Assembly: GCF_010723735.1 (NCBI RefSeq)
Contig: NZ_BLLB01000002.1
Span: 1,302,001 to 1,366,000 of the forward strand
Reading direction: 5' to 3'
Origin: Mycolicibacterium hippocampi
GTDB taxonomy: Bacteria; Actinomycetota; Actinomycetes; Mycobacteriales; Mycobacteriaceae
DNA length: 64,000 nt
The stretch's first letter is position 1; every line of letters begins with the position of its first letter. Shown here piece after piece: positions 45,513 to 60,911 of the stretch. Both the position numbers and the translations under genes were made by a program. The notes beneath the pieces were generated by a model. The model ran no database searches, was not told the DNA's origin, and saw only the letters and a program-made list of their open reading frames with translations.

Positions 45513-46179
45513 CGACCCCGAGAGTACTGACGGCACTGCCGATCCGGCCGGACCCACCGAGTGGGGGGAGGGCCGCGGGGTGGGGCCGTGGCAGGGACCG
45601 TTTCCCGAGGACATCAGGTACGACCCGGAGTTGTTGCGGGCCGGGGACACCCGCAACGTGGTCGACCCCTACCGCTACTGGACTCGGGAAGCCATCATCG
45701 CCGACATCGACGAGCGGCGGCATCCGCTGCACGTGGCCATCGAGAACTTCGGCAACGACGCCAACATCGGTGCGGTCGTGCGCACCGCGAACGCCTTCGC
45801 CGTCGACACCGTGCACATCGTCGGCCGGCGTCGCTGGAACCGCCGAGGGGCCATGGTCACCGACCGCTATCAGCGGTTGCGCCACCACGACACGACCGCC
45901 GAGTTGCTGGACTTCGCCACGCGGGCCGGGCTGACCGTGGTGGCGGTCGACAACATCCCCGGGGCGTCACGACTCGAGGACGTCACGCTGCCGCGGGACT
46001 GCCTGCTGATCTTCGGGCAGGAGGGTCCGGGCATCACCGCCGATGCCAAGGCCGGCGCCGGTGCAGTGGTGTCGATCGCCCAGTTCGGTTCCACGCGCAG
46101 CATCAACGCCGCGGTCGCCGCGGGGATCGCCATGCACGCCTGGATCCGCGAGCATGCGGACCTCGACCGGGCCTGGTGA
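45505..46179 (+). CDS. SpoU/TrmH family RNA methyltransferase (Rv0380c ortholog)
   Basis: 224 residues from ATG 45505. SPOUT knot motifs: ENFGNDANIGAVVRTANAF (motif 1), LLIFGQEGPGI (motif 2) and SIAQFGSTRSINAAVAAGIA (motif 3). It transfers methyl from SAM to a ribose 2'-OH; whether tRNA or rRNA is not clear. The last 213 bases are overlapped on the other strand by the MFS reading frame. Confidence 0.9.
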   Translation: MTDDPESTDGTADPAGPTEWGEGRGVGPWQGPFPEDIRYDPELLRAGDTRNVVDPYRYWTREAIIADIDERRHPLHVAIENFGNDANIGAVVRTANAFAVDTVHIVGRRRWNRRGAMVTDRYQRLRHHDTTAELLDFATRAGLTVVAVDNIPGASRLEDVTLPRDCLLIFGQEGPGITADAKAGAGAVVSIAQFGSTRSINAAVAAGIAMHAWIREHADLDRAW

Positions 46180-47676
46180 GCCGTCGCGTGGCCGCAGCAG
46201 CAGCCAGACTGCGACCGCGGCGGTGAGCAGCAGCGCCGCGCCGACACCGGAGGCGATGGCCAGGCCGTCGGTGAACGCGGTCTTGGCGGCCGTGAGCAGA
46301 CCCGTCGCCTGATCGGCCGGCAACCCGTCGGCCGCGCGCAGGGCGCCGGGCAGTGAATCCCGGGCGGCGGTGGCGACGTCGGCCGGGACGCTCGGCGCGA
46401 TCACGACGGTGCGGTAGACGGCGGTGACGATCGACCCCAGCGTCGCGATGCCCAGCGCCATGCCGAGTTCGTAGGCGGTCTCGGAGACCGCCGCCGCCGA
46501 GCCGGCCCGTTCCCTGGGCACGCTGGCGAGGATCACGTCGCTGGCGACGGTGAAGGCCAGACCGAGCCCGACGCCGACGACGAACAGCGCGATGCCCAGC
46601 GGCAGGTACGGCGTGACCGGTGTGAACAGCTTCAGTGACGCCATCAGCGCGGCCATCGCCACACCGACGAGCGCCAGCCCGGTGGTCAGTACCAGGCGGT
46701 GCGACACGTACCGCACGGCCACCCCGGCGAGCACGCCGAACACGGTCGCAGTCACGGCGGCGGGCAGTTCCGCCAGGCCGGCCTTCAGCGGCCCGTACCC
46801 CTGCACCAGCTGGAAATACTGCGACAGGAAGAACACCAGCCCGGAAAGTCCGAGCACCGAGAGCAGGTTGGCGGACACCACCCCGGAGAACACCGGGTTG
46901 CGGAACAGCCGGACATCGATCAGCGGCACCGGCAGACGCAACTGCCGGCGGACGAACAACGTCAGCGCTGTCGCGCCGACAACGGCCGCGAGGACGGCGT
47001 CGATGCGCACGCCGTGCGAGATGGCGGCGAAGCCCTCCTTGATGCCGTAGACCACACCGAGCATGCCGACCATGGACAGCACTACGCTGGGGATGTCCCA
47101 CGGTCCGGGTTCGGGGTCGCGGTGTTCGGGCAGCAGCACGACGCCGCCGACGACGAGCACCAGCATCACCGGGATGTTGATCAGGAACACCGATCCCCAC
47201 CAGAAGTGCTCGAGCAGCACGCCGCCGACCACCGGGCCCAGCGCAGCGCCTGCGGAAAACGCCGATGCCCACACACCGACGGCGATGCTCCGCTCCCGCT
47301 GATCGGGGAAGAGCCCGCGGATCAATGCGAGGGTGGCGGGTGCCAGGGTGGCGCCCGCCATGCCCAGCAGCGCCCGCATCAGGATCAGCATCTCCGGGGT
47401 CGACGCGTACGCTGTGGCCACCGAGACGACCGCGAATGCTGTTGCGCCCCAGAGCAGCAGCTTTTTGTGTCCGATGCGGTCCCCGAGGCTGCCCATGGTG
47501 ATCAGCAGCGCGGCCAGCACGAACGAGTAGAGGTCCCCGATCCACAGGATCTGGGTGCCGGTGGCGCCGAGGTCGGCGCTGATGAACGGCGTCGCCAACG
47601 CGAGAACCGTTCCGTCGACGCCGATGAGCAGCACCGCCATGGTGAGGATGCCAAGAGCGAACCAGCGGCGGTTCAT
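45967..47676 (-). CDS. DHA2-family (EmrB/QacA-like) MFS exporter
   Basis: 569 residues as an open frame. Fourteen-helix drug/H+ antiporter; family motifs include the GSLGDRIGHKKLLLWG loop and the motif C helix (FSAGAALGPVVGGVLLEHFW). The transporter proper ends about residue 500 (AVAVWLLLRPRDG). The remaining ~70 residues are hydrophilic and are the antisense of the trmH-like gene, because no stop is met before 45967. Its ATG overlaps the tetR stop by 4 bases, so it is the second gene of a tetR-MFS operon; efflux of a toxic compound is likely. Confidence 0.85.
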   Translation of the reverse strand: MNRRWFALGILTMAVLLIGVDGTVLALATPFISADLGATGTQILWIGDLYSFVLAALLITMGSLGDRIGHKKLLLWGATAFAVVSVATAYASTPEMLILMRALLGMAGATLAPATLALIRGLFPDQRERSIAVGVWASAFSAGAALGPVVGGVLLEHFWWGSVFLINIPVMLVLVVGGVVLLPEHRDPEPGPWDIPSVVLSMVGMLGVVYGIKEGFAAISHGVRIDAVLAAVVGATALTLFVRRQLRLPVPLIDVRLFRNPVFSGVVSANLLSVLGLSGLVFFLSQYFQLVQGYGPLKAGLAELPAAVTATVFGVLAGVAVRYVSHRLVLTTGLALVGVAMAALMASLKLFTPVTPYLPLGIALFVVGVGLGLAFTVASDVILASVPRERAGSAAAVSETAYELGMALGIATLGSIVTAVYRTVVIAPSVPADVATAARDSLPGALRAADGLPADQATGLLTAAKTAFTDGLAIASGVGAALLLTAAVAVWLLLRPRDGSPGPVEVRMLADPGVHGDPRGDRGVDAARGTELGDRHHCTGAGLGIGGDARTLLPEDQQAVPRQRDVLES

Positions 47677-48215
47677 GAGGTCTGTACTCCGTGCAGTAGT
47701 AGGTCGGTGATGAGTCGGTCGAAGTCACGGCCGGCGACGCGTCCCGCGCGCACCGCCCAGGCGGTGCCTTCCACCAGGCTGTAGAACGCCTCGGTGAGCC
47801 ACGCCGCGGTCAGGTCGGGGCGGAAGTCTCCGTCGTGCTGTCCGCGCTCGAACAACGACGTGATCTCGGTGTCGATCTCCTGCCAGACGTCCAGGGTGTG
47901 GTCCAGGTCGAGTTCCTGGCTCTGGCTGTACAAAAGGGCCAGGTACGGCGACACCGGCCGGCACGCCGAGATGAGTCGGCGCAGCGCCTCGGGGGCCGGT
48001 CCCTCGTGCGGGCGGGCGGTGCTCAGCACGTCGCGCATCTCTGCGATGGCGAGCTCTTCGAGTGCCTCCATCAGGGCGGCCTTACCGGCGAAGTGCCGGT
48101 GCAAGGTTGCCCGGCTCACGCCGACGGCGGTGGCGATCTCGTCTTGCGTTGCGTTCGGGCGACGACCGAGGAAGTCCGCCGCAGCGCGCAGCAACTCCTC
48201 ACGCGTCGATGACAT
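47673..48215 (-). CDS. TetR family regulator of the MFS exporter
   Basis: 180 residues from ATG 48215 (SSTREELLRAAADFLGRRPN). The helix-turn-helix is ATQDEIATAVGVSRATLHRH. Upstream frames through the operator are not used. It is the first gene of tetR-MFS and is probably autoregulated through the palindrome at 48233-48254. Confidence 0.88.
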   Translation of the reverse strand: MSSTREELLRAAADFLGRRPNATQDEIATAVGVSRATLHRHFAGKAALMEALEELAIAEMRDVLSTARPHEGPAPEALRRLISACRPVSPYLALLYSQSQELDLDHTLDVWQEIDTEITSLFERGQHDGDFRPDLTAAWLTEAFYSLVEGTAWAVRAGRVAGRDFDRLITDLLLHGVQTS

Positions 48216-48232
48216 GCAACAACAATAGCTCA

Positions 48233-48254
48233 TATGAGACAAAACTGTCTCATA
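48233..48254. promoter_or_regulatory. TetR operator between tetR-MFS and GH76
   Basis: Perfect inverted repeat TATGAGACA-N4-TGTCTCATA, 17 bases from the tetR start and 34 from the divergent GH76 start. It could control both directions. Confidence 0.7.
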
Positions 48255-48288
48255 CCCATTTGCCGGCGGTTGAGGCAGGATCAACACC

Positions 48289-49431
48289 ATGGATCAGTTG
48301 TGGGCCAACCGCGCCGCCAGTGCGGAAGCGGCGATCACGAAGCGGCACCTCAAGAAGCTGTGGGGGCTGCCGGGCACACAACTCGGCGTCGTCGCCTGGC
48401 CCGCCGCCGGGCAGCACCGGCGGTTCGGTACCTGGCACTACTGGTGGCAGGCCCACCTACTGGACAACCTCGTCGACGCCCAGCTGCGCGACCCCGACCC
48501 CGAGCGGTTGAAGTCGATCACCCGGCAGATCCGCGGCCAACGGCTGCGCAACCTCGGCTCCTGGGTCAACGACTACTACGACGACATGGCCTGGCTGGCG
48601 CTGGCACTCGAGCGCGCGGAACGCCTGACCGGAGTGGGTCGGCCCAAGGCCCTGGAGAAGCTCGCCGACCAGTTCCTCGGCGCCTGGGTGCCCGAGGACG
48701 GCGGCGGGATTCCCTGGCGCAAGCAGGACCAGTTCTTCAACGCCCCCGCCAACGGGCCTGCCGGGATCTTTCTCGCCCGCTACGAGGGCCGGCTGCGGCG
48801 CGCGCAGCAGATGGCCGATTGGATCGACGAGACGCTGATCGACCCGGAGACCCATCTGGTGTTCGACGGCATCAAGTCCGGCTCGCTGGTGCGTGCGCAG
48901 TACACGTACTGCCAGGGTGTGGTGCTCGGGCTGGAAACCGAACTCGCCGCGCGCACCGAGGACACCCGCCACGCCGAACGGGTACACCGACTGGTCGCGG
49001 CGGTCGCCGAGCACATGGCACCCGAGGGGGTGATCAAGGCCGGCGGTGGAGGCGACGGCGGGCTGTTCAACGGGATCCTGGCACGCTACCTGGCGCTGGT
49101 GGCGACCTCGCTGCCCCGACGCACAGACGAGGACGAGAAGGCCTGTCAGACAGCGCGTTCAGTGGTTCTCACCTCGGCGCGGGTGGCGTGGGACAATCGC
49201 CAGACGGTCGAGGGGCTTCCGTTGTTCGGCGCGTTCTGGGATCGCGCGGCCGAGATGCCGACCGCCGGATCCAAGGACGCCGAGTTCGCGCAAAATGTTG
49301 ATGGCGCCGTCAACTCGTCGGCGATCCCGGAGCGCGATCTTTCCGTGCAGCTTTCGGGATGGATGCTGATGGAGGCCGCCCACGGACTCGATGCGCAGAA
49401 GGCCGACCCGGAGATCACCGTCGGTGAGTGA
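48289..49431 (+). CDS. Glycoside hydrolase family 76 (Rv0365c ortholog)
   Basis: 380 residues, all-helical (alpha/alpha)6 fold. The paired acid motif DYYDDMAWLALAL (Asp98-Asp99) marks GH76, alpha-1,6-mannanases. No signal peptide is seen, so a cytosolic or non-classically exported enzyme is implied. Mycobacteria carry alpha-1,6-mannan in LAM/PIM, a plausible substrate. It overlaps the NhaA gene by 8 bases. Confidence 0.85.
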   Translation: MDQLWANRAASAEAAITKRHLKKLWGLPGTQLGVVAWPAAGQHRRFGTWHYWWQAHLLDNLVDAQLRDPDPERLKSITRQIRGQRLRNLGSWVNDYYDDMAWLALALERAERLTGVGRPKALEKLADQFLGAWVPEDGGGIPWRKQDQFFNAPANGPAGIFLARYEGRLRRAQQMADWIDETLIDPETHLVFDGIKSGSLVRAQYTYCQGVVLGLETELAARTEDTRHAERVHRLVAAVAEHMAPEGVIKAGGGGDGGLFNGILARYLALVATSLPRRTDEDEKACQTARSVVLTSARVAWDNRQTVEGLPLFGAFWDRAAEMPTAGSKDAEFAQNVDGAVNSSAIPERDLSVQLSGWMLMEAAHGLDAQKADPEITVGE

Positions 49432-51280
49432 ACTGCCGGCCCAGCGGGGGTTCCCGCTGCTTCCTGCACGGCTCAATCGCGGCAGCAAGGCCACCAAGAC
49501 GACGGACAACACCGCGGCGGCGTTGTTGCTCGCGTTCACTGTCTTCGCCATCCTGTGGGCCAATTCACCTTGGGCGCAGAGCTATTCAGATTTTCTCGAC
49601 ACCCACCTGGGTCTCACGGTCGGCGCCCATCATTTCGAGATGACGGTCAAACATCTCGTCAACGACGGGCTGATGACCTTCTTCTTCTTCATCGTGGGGC
49701 TGGAGGTGACCCGCGAGTTCACCATCGGTGAGCTGACCGACCGGTCCCGGGCCGCGGTGCCGGTGGTCGCCGCGGCGGCGGGCCTGGTGATCCCGGCGGT
49801 GGTGTTCCTGCTGTTCAACCCGTCCGGCGAGGACGCGCATGCATGGGGCGTGGTGATCTCCACCGATACCGCCTTCCTGGTCGGGGCACTGGCCATCATC
49901 AAACCGAAGTTCCCTGCCCGGGTGCGGATCTTCTTGCTCACCCTCGCCGTGGTGGATGACGTGGGAGCGCTGGTCGCGATCGCGCTGTTCTACTCCGACA
50001 GCATCCAGGTCGGTCCGCTGATCGTCTCGGTGACGCTGCTCGTCGCGCTGGCGCTGGTGCGCTTCCTGCCGCCTGGAGTACGCGGGCCCGCATACGCGGT
50101 CTCGGGTGTCGCGCTGTGGATTGCACTGTATCTGGCGGGGATCCACCCGACACTGGCCGGAGTTGCGGTCGCACTGCTGATTCCGGTGTTCACGCCCGAA
50201 CGAGGTCCGGTCGAGCGGGCCGTCCACCAGATCCGGGCGTTCCGTCAGTCTCCGAACTCCCAGTATGCCCGTGCGGCCAGCCGCTCTCTGCGGGAGTCGA
50301 TCTCGATCAACGAGAGACTGCAGACGAGCGTCGGTCCGACGGTCTCGTTTGTGGTCCTGCCGCTGTTCGCGTTGGTCAACGCCGGCGTGCGGCTGGACGA
50401 GCAGAGCCTGTCGACGGCGCTACGGTCACCGTTGACGTGGGGGATCGTCGCCGGTCTGGTGATCGGGAAGTTCGTCGGCATCACCGGAGCCACCTGGTTC
50501 ATGCGACGCACCGAGCTGGGCGAGCTCGCCCCGGGGCTCACGCTGCGCCGCGTCGCCGGCGGTGCCGCGCTGTCCGGCATCGGCTTCACCATCTCGCTGT
50601 TCATCGTCGATATCGCGATCCTGGAACCCGCCCGCCAGGATCAGGCACGCATCGGTGTGCTGGCGGCTTCTCTGATCGCGTTCACGCTGGGGTGGACGAT
50701 CTTCCGGGTCACCGACTGGCTGAGTCCGCCCGAGCCGGTCGGGCTCAAGCTGCTCCGGCCGGTGGACCCGGAGCGTGACCACATCCGTGGCAACAACGAC
50801 GCGCCGCTGACACTGGTCGAATACGGCGATTTCGAGTGCCCGTTCTGCAGCCGGGCCACCGGGGCCATCGACGAGGTACGCGCCCATTTCGGTGACGAGC
50901 TGCGCTACGTGTGGCGACACTTTCCACTCGAGCGGGCGCACCCCCGCGCCTTCGACGCGGCCCGGGCCAGCGAGGCGGCCGCCCTCCAGGGCCGGTTCTG
51001 GGAGATGGCGTGCGAACTGTTCGAGCACCAGGATGACCTGGAGTGGTCGGACATGTACCGGTACGCGGTGACCGCTGGGTGCGACATCGAGCAGTTCGAT
51101 CAGGATGTGCGGGTGCACTCGTCGAAGGTGCTGCACCGGGTGAGCGACGACGCCGAGGACGCCGAGGAGATGGACCTCAACGCCACGCCGACGCTGTTTG
51201 TCAACGGCAGGCGGCACCTCGGGCCGTGGGACGCCGCCAGCCTGATCCGCGCGCTCGAACAGGGGCGCGCTGAGCCGTAG
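49424..51280 (+). CDS. nhaA: Na+/H+ antiporter NhaA fused to a DsbA-like thioredoxin domain
   Basis: 618 residues from GTG 49424 within the end of the GH76 gene. Residues 1 to about 420 form NhaA: FFFFIVGLEVTREF, the TDTAFLVGALAI region and the paired Asp of LAVVDDVGALVAI needed for transport. Residues 440-618 form a thioredoxin/DsbA fold with active site FECPFCSRA and cis-Pro loop NATPTLFVNGRRH. Such NhaA-thioredoxin fusions recur in actinobacteria. The role of the redox domain is unknown. Confidence 0.92.
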   Translation: MSELPAQRGFPLLPARLNRGSKATKTTDNTAAALLLAFTVFAILWANSPWAQSYSDFLDTHLGLTVGAHHFEMTVKHLVNDGLMTFFFFIVGLEVTREFTIGELTDRSRAAVPVVAAAAGLVIPAVVFLLFNPSGEDAHAWGVVISTDTAFLVGALAIIKPKFPARVRIFLLTLAVVDDVGALVAIALFYSDSIQVGPLIVSVTLLVALALVRFLPPGVRGPAYAVSGVALWIALYLAGIHPTLAGVAVALLIPVFTPERGPVERAVHQIRAFRQSPNSQYARAASRSLRESISINERLQTSVGPTVSFVVLPLFALVNAGVRLDEQSLSTALRSPLTWGIVAGLVIGKFVGITGATWFMRRTELGELAPGLTLRRVAGGAALSGIGFTISLFIVDIAILEPARQDQARIGVLAASLIAFTLGWTIFRVTDWLSPPEPVGLKLLRPVDPERDHIRGNNDAPLTLVEYGDFECPFCSRATGAIDEVRAHFGDELRYVWRHFPLERAHPRAFDAARASEAAALQGRFWEMACELFEHQDDLEWSDMYRYAVTAGCDIEQFDQDVRVHSSKVLHRVSDDAEDAEEMDLNATPTLFVNGRRHLGPWDAASLIRALEQGRAEP

Positions 51281-51283
51281 CGG

Positions 51284-52006
<723 letters not shown>

Positions 52007-52076
52007 GGCTACCGGCGGTTACGCCGGCCAGGACATCGCCACTCGAGTCCACGCTCGCAACCGCTAGCGTGATCGC

Positions 52077-52994
52077 GTGCTTGCAACTGTCACCAACCTT
52101 GTCCGTGGTGCACTCATGGGAGTAGCCGAAGTCATCCCCGGGGTGAGCGGTGGAACTGTCGCACTCATCGTGGGCATCTACGAGACGCTGATCAACGCGA
52201 TCGCCAATGTCGTGCTTTCCCTTCGGCAGCTCGTCGGTCTCGGCACGGGAAAGGCCTCTGCGCGCGCCTCCGCCACCACATTTCGTGGCCTCCCTTGGCG
52301 AACACTGATACCTGTCGCGATTGGAATGGTCATCGCACTCGTTCTCGGAGCACGCTTCCTGGAGCCGCTACTCGAGGAGCATCCAGTCCAGATGCGGGCG
52401 TTGTTCTTCGGACTCGTGCTCGCGGGTGTGTACGTGCCTGCTCACATGGTTATCCGTACCTCCCCCGGCGCATGGCCCGCGAAGGACCTGGCTGTCGGGG
52501 CAGTGGCCGCGATCTTTCTGTTTTGGCTCACGGGTGTCCCACCAGCGAACATCGGTGATCCGAACCCGCTCGTGATCGTGCTGGCTGCGGCCGTGGCCAT
52601 TTGCGCGCTCGTATTGCCCGGGGTTTCCGGATCCTTCCTCCTGCTGTCCATCGGCATGTACGAGACGACCATCAGCGCTGTCAACGACCGCGACTTCGGC
52701 TACATCGCGCTCTTCGGACTCGGCGCCGTCGTCGGCCTCGGATCGTTCGTCACGCTGCTGAGGTGGCTGCTCGCACACCGAGCTCGCATTACCCTCGTCA
52801 TCATCACCGGGCTCATGGTGGGGTCGCTGAGGGCGCTCTGGCCGTGGCAGTCGGAGGATCGCGATCTGCTTGCGCCGGCCGCTGACATCTCCATGGTGCT
52901 GGTGTTGTTCGCCGCGGGAATCCTGGCCGTCGCGGGCCTGATCCTCATCGAGCGCCGACTGGGAATTTCCGAAGAGCAGACAGACTTCGACTGA
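52077..52994 (+). CDS. DUF368 (PopT-like) membrane protein
   Basis: 305 residues from GTG 52077, about eight helices with the duplicated family motif: GVAEVIPGVSGGTVALIVGIYE near the N-terminus and ALVLPGVSGSFLLLSIGMYE in the middle. DUF368 proteins were shown to act as undecaprenyl phosphate translocases in other bacteria. It is divergent from DedA. It is moderately AT-richer and less codon-biased than its neighbours, which may hint at later acquisition. Confidence 0.88.
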   Translation: MLATVTNLVRGALMGVAEVIPGVSGGTVALIVGIYETLINAIANVVLSLRQLVGLGTGKASARASATTFRGLPWRTLIPVAIGMVIALVLGARFLEPLLEEHPVQMRALFFGLVLAGVYVPAHMVIRTSPGAWPAKDLAVGAVAAIFLFWLTGVPPANIGDPNPLVIVLAAAVAICALVLPGVSGSFLLLSIGMYETTISAVNDRDFGYIALFGLGAVVGLGSFVTLLRWLLAHRARITLVIITGLMVGSLRALWPWQSEDRDLLAPAADISMVLVLFAAGILAVAGLILIERRLGISEEQTDFD

Positions 52995-53064
52995 TCGGGC
53001 GCAGGTTGAGAGCGTCCGTTCACAGGTATTCATTAGTGCCAACATCGCGGATATCGTCGATCGC

Positions 53065-54090
53065 ATGCCTGAAAGCACCCGCACCCACGCTGCCGTCCAA
53101 CTCACTGCGGCCGGCGAACCGCTCACTCTCGTCGACGTGGAGACCACTCCGCCCGCCCGGGATCACGTCCGCCTCGACGTCGCCGCGTGCGGCGTCTGTG
53201 GAACCGACCGGGAGTTCTACGCAGGCCACTTTCCCGGTCTGCAGTGGCCGCTCACGCTGGGCCACGAGATCGCGGGAACGGTGGCCGAGGTCGGAGACGG
53301 TGTCGAGGACTTCGCGGTCGGCGACCGGGTGGCCGTCGGGTGGTTCGGAGGCAACTGCAACCGCTGCGTGCCGTGTCGCAGAGGCGCCTTCATGCAGTGC
53401 GAGCGCATGCAGGTGCCGAGCTGGCACTACCCGGGCGGCTACGCGGAGTCGGTGACGGCCCCGGCCACCGCGTTGGCGCGGATTCCGGACGGGCTGTCGT
53501 TCGTCGAAGCCGCGCCGATGGGCTGCGCAGGAGTGACGACGTTCAACGGATTGCGCGAGACGCGTGCCAAGGCCGGTGATCTGGTCGCGATCCTCGGTGT
53601 CGGCGGGTTGGGTCACCTGGGTGTTCAGTGGTCGCGGGCCATGGGGTTCGAGACCGTCGCGATCGCCCGGGGAACCGGCAAGGCCGACGAGGCCGCGCGA
53701 CTGGGAGCACATCACTACATCGACTCGACCGCGCAGGACGTCGCGGCAGAACTGAAGAAGCTGGGTGGCGCAGCCGTGGTGCTGGCCACCGCGAACAACG
53801 CGGCTGCGATGGCCGCGGCCGTCGGTGGCCTCGGCCCGGCAGGGGAGCTGGTCGTCGTCGGCGTCACCGCGGAGAACTTGCCGATCAGCCCGCTCGACCT
53901 GATCAACTCCGGGCTGTCGGTGGCCGGTCACCCGTCGGGCACGTCACGCGACGTCGAGGAGACGATGGCGTTCGCGCAGTTGTCCGGCGTGCGGGCGCTC
54001 GTCGAGGAGCGTCCGCTGGCCCAAGCCGCCGAGGCTTACGCCGCGATGGACTCCGGCCGTGCTCGCTACCGGATGGTGCTGACCGTGTGA
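53065..54090 (+). CDS. Zinc-dependent alcohol dehydrogenase (MDR superfamily)
   Basis: 341 residues. Catalytic zinc ligands Cys45 (ACGVCGTD) and His67/Glu68 (LGHE). Structural zinc loop NCNRCVPCRRGAFMQC. Nucleotide motif GVGGLGHLGVQW. The substrate cannot be named. A hairpin at 54140-54176 separates it from the convergent giant gene. Confidence 0.9.
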   Translation: MPESTRTHAAVQLTAAGEPLTLVDVETTPPARDHVRLDVAACGVCGTDREFYAGHFPGLQWPLTLGHEIAGTVAEVGDGVEDFAVGDRVAVGWFGGNCNRCVPCRRGAFMQCERMQVPSWHYPGGYAESVTAPATALARIPDGLSFVEAAPMGCAGVTTFNGLRETRAKAGDLVAILGVGGLGHLGVQWSRAMGFETVAIARGTGKADEAARLGAHHYIDSTAQDVAAELKKLGGAAVVLATANNAAAMAAAVGGLGPAGELVVVGVTAENLPISPLDLINSGLSVAGHPSGTSRDVEETMAFAQLSGVRALVEERPLAQAAEAYAAMDSGRARYRMVLTV

Positions 54091-54139
54091 TGGAGCACTC
54101 ACCGTCCGGGCTGATCACCAGGGCGTCGGCGCCCATCCA

Positions 54140-54176
54140 CTGAGGGTCGTACCGGTTGACCCGGCACGACCCTCAG
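54140..54176. terminator. Bidirectional stem-loop between convergent genes
   Basis: Arms CTGAGGGTCGT (54140-54150) and ACGACCCTCAG (54166-54176); inside, CCGG pairs with CCGG to extend the stem. No T-run is present. It lies between the dehydrogenase and the giant repeat protein gene. Confidence 0.55.
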
Positions 54177-54212
54177 CGCAATCTCGGATATGTCCGATAC
54201 CTGATCGACTAC

Positions 54213-59678
<5,466 letters not shown>

Positions 59679-59876
59679 GTGACTGCCTTCCCGAACGGTG
59701 CCTGATGGTCACTTGACGCTAGGTCCGGGGCGGCAGGAGCGAATCGGGTGAAACCCTATGTATTGACCCTCGCGCAAGTGGCAGGAAGCCCCGCAGATCG
59801 GCGACGGCGCACCCTGGCCGGCGATTCTTGCGATACTGGTCGGACTTGCACGTGCAGATGCCGAGAGGAACCCGTC

Positions 59877-60911
59877 ATGCCCATCGCCACGCCCGAGGTC
59901 TACGCCGAGATGCTGGGTCGTGCCAAGGAGCACTCCTTCGCGTTCCCTGCCATCAACTGCGTCGGGTCCGAGAGCGTCAACGCCGCGATCAAGGGCTTTG
60001 CGGATGCCGGCTCCGACGGCATCATCCAATTCTCCACCGGAGGTGCGGAATTCGCGTCCGGTCTGGGGATCAAGGAGATGGTCACCGGCGCCGTGGCTCT
60101 CGCCGAGTTCGCGCACGTCGTCGCCGCCAAGTACGACATCACGGTCGCGTTGCACACCGACCACTGCCCGAAGGACAAGCTCGACACCTACGTCCGGCCG
60201 CTGCTGGCGATCTCCGCCGAGCGCGTCGCCAAGGGCCGCAACCCGCTGTTCCAGTCGCACATGTGGGACGGCTCGGCGGTGCCGATCGACGAGAACCTGT
60301 CGATCGCGCAGGAACTTCTCAAGCAGGCGGCCGCTGCCAAGATCGTCCTGGAGATCGAGATCGGCGTGGTGGGCGGCGAAGAGGACGGCGTCGAGGCCGA
60401 GATCAACGACAAGCTGTACACCACGGCCGAGGACTTCGAGAAGACGATCGAGGCGCTCGGTGCAGGTGAGCACGGCAAGTACCTGCTGGCCGCCACCTTC
60501 GGCAATGTGCACGGTGTCTACAAGCCGGGCAACGTCAAGCTCAAGCCGGAGATCCTGGCCGAGGGTCAGAGGGTCGCAACGGCCAAGCTCGGCCTCCCCG
60601 AGGGTTCCAAGCCGTTCGACTTCGTCTTCCACGGCGGATCCGGCTCGCTGAAGTCCGAGATCGAGGACTCGCTCAACTACGGCGTGGTCAAGATGAACGT
60701 CGACACCGACACCCAGTACGCGTTCACCCGGCCGATCGTCGGACACATGTTCAGCAACTACGACGGCGTGCTGAAGGTCGACGGAGAGGTCGGCAACAAG
60801 AAGGTCTACGACCCGCGCAGCTACTTCAAAAAGGCCGAGGCCGGGATGAGCGAGCGTGTCGTCGAGGCGTGCAACGACCTGCACAGCGTGGGTCGCAGCG
60901 TCACGGCCTAG
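59877..60911 (+). CDS. fba: Class II fructose-bisphosphate aldolase
   Basis: 344 residues from ATG 59877 (GAGAGGAA upstream). Metal ligands are in ALHTDHCPKD, LEIEIGVVGGEED and FGNVHGVYKPG, with the DFVFHGGSGS substrate loop and NVDTDTQYAF. It is a zinc enzyme of glycolysis and gluconeogenesis. The 198-base region upstream, shared with the divergent giant gene, shows no clear operator. Confidence 0.97.
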   Translation: MPIATPEVYAEMLGRAKEHSFAFPAINCVGSESVNAAIKGFADAGSDGIIQFSTGGAEFASGLGIKEMVTGAVALAEFAHVVAAKYDITVALHTDHCPKDKLDTYVRPLLAISAERVAKGRNPLFQSHMWDGSAVPIDENLSIAQELLKQAAAAKIVLEIEIGVVGGEEDGVEAEINDKLYTTAEDFEKTIEALGAGEHGKYLLAATFGNVHGVYKPGNVKLKPEILAEGQRVATAKLGLPEGSKPFDFVFHGGSGSLKSEIEDSLNYGVVKMNVDTDTQYAFTRPIVGHMFSNYDGVLKVDGEVGNKKVYDPRSYFKKAEAGMSERVVEACNDLHSVGRSVTA

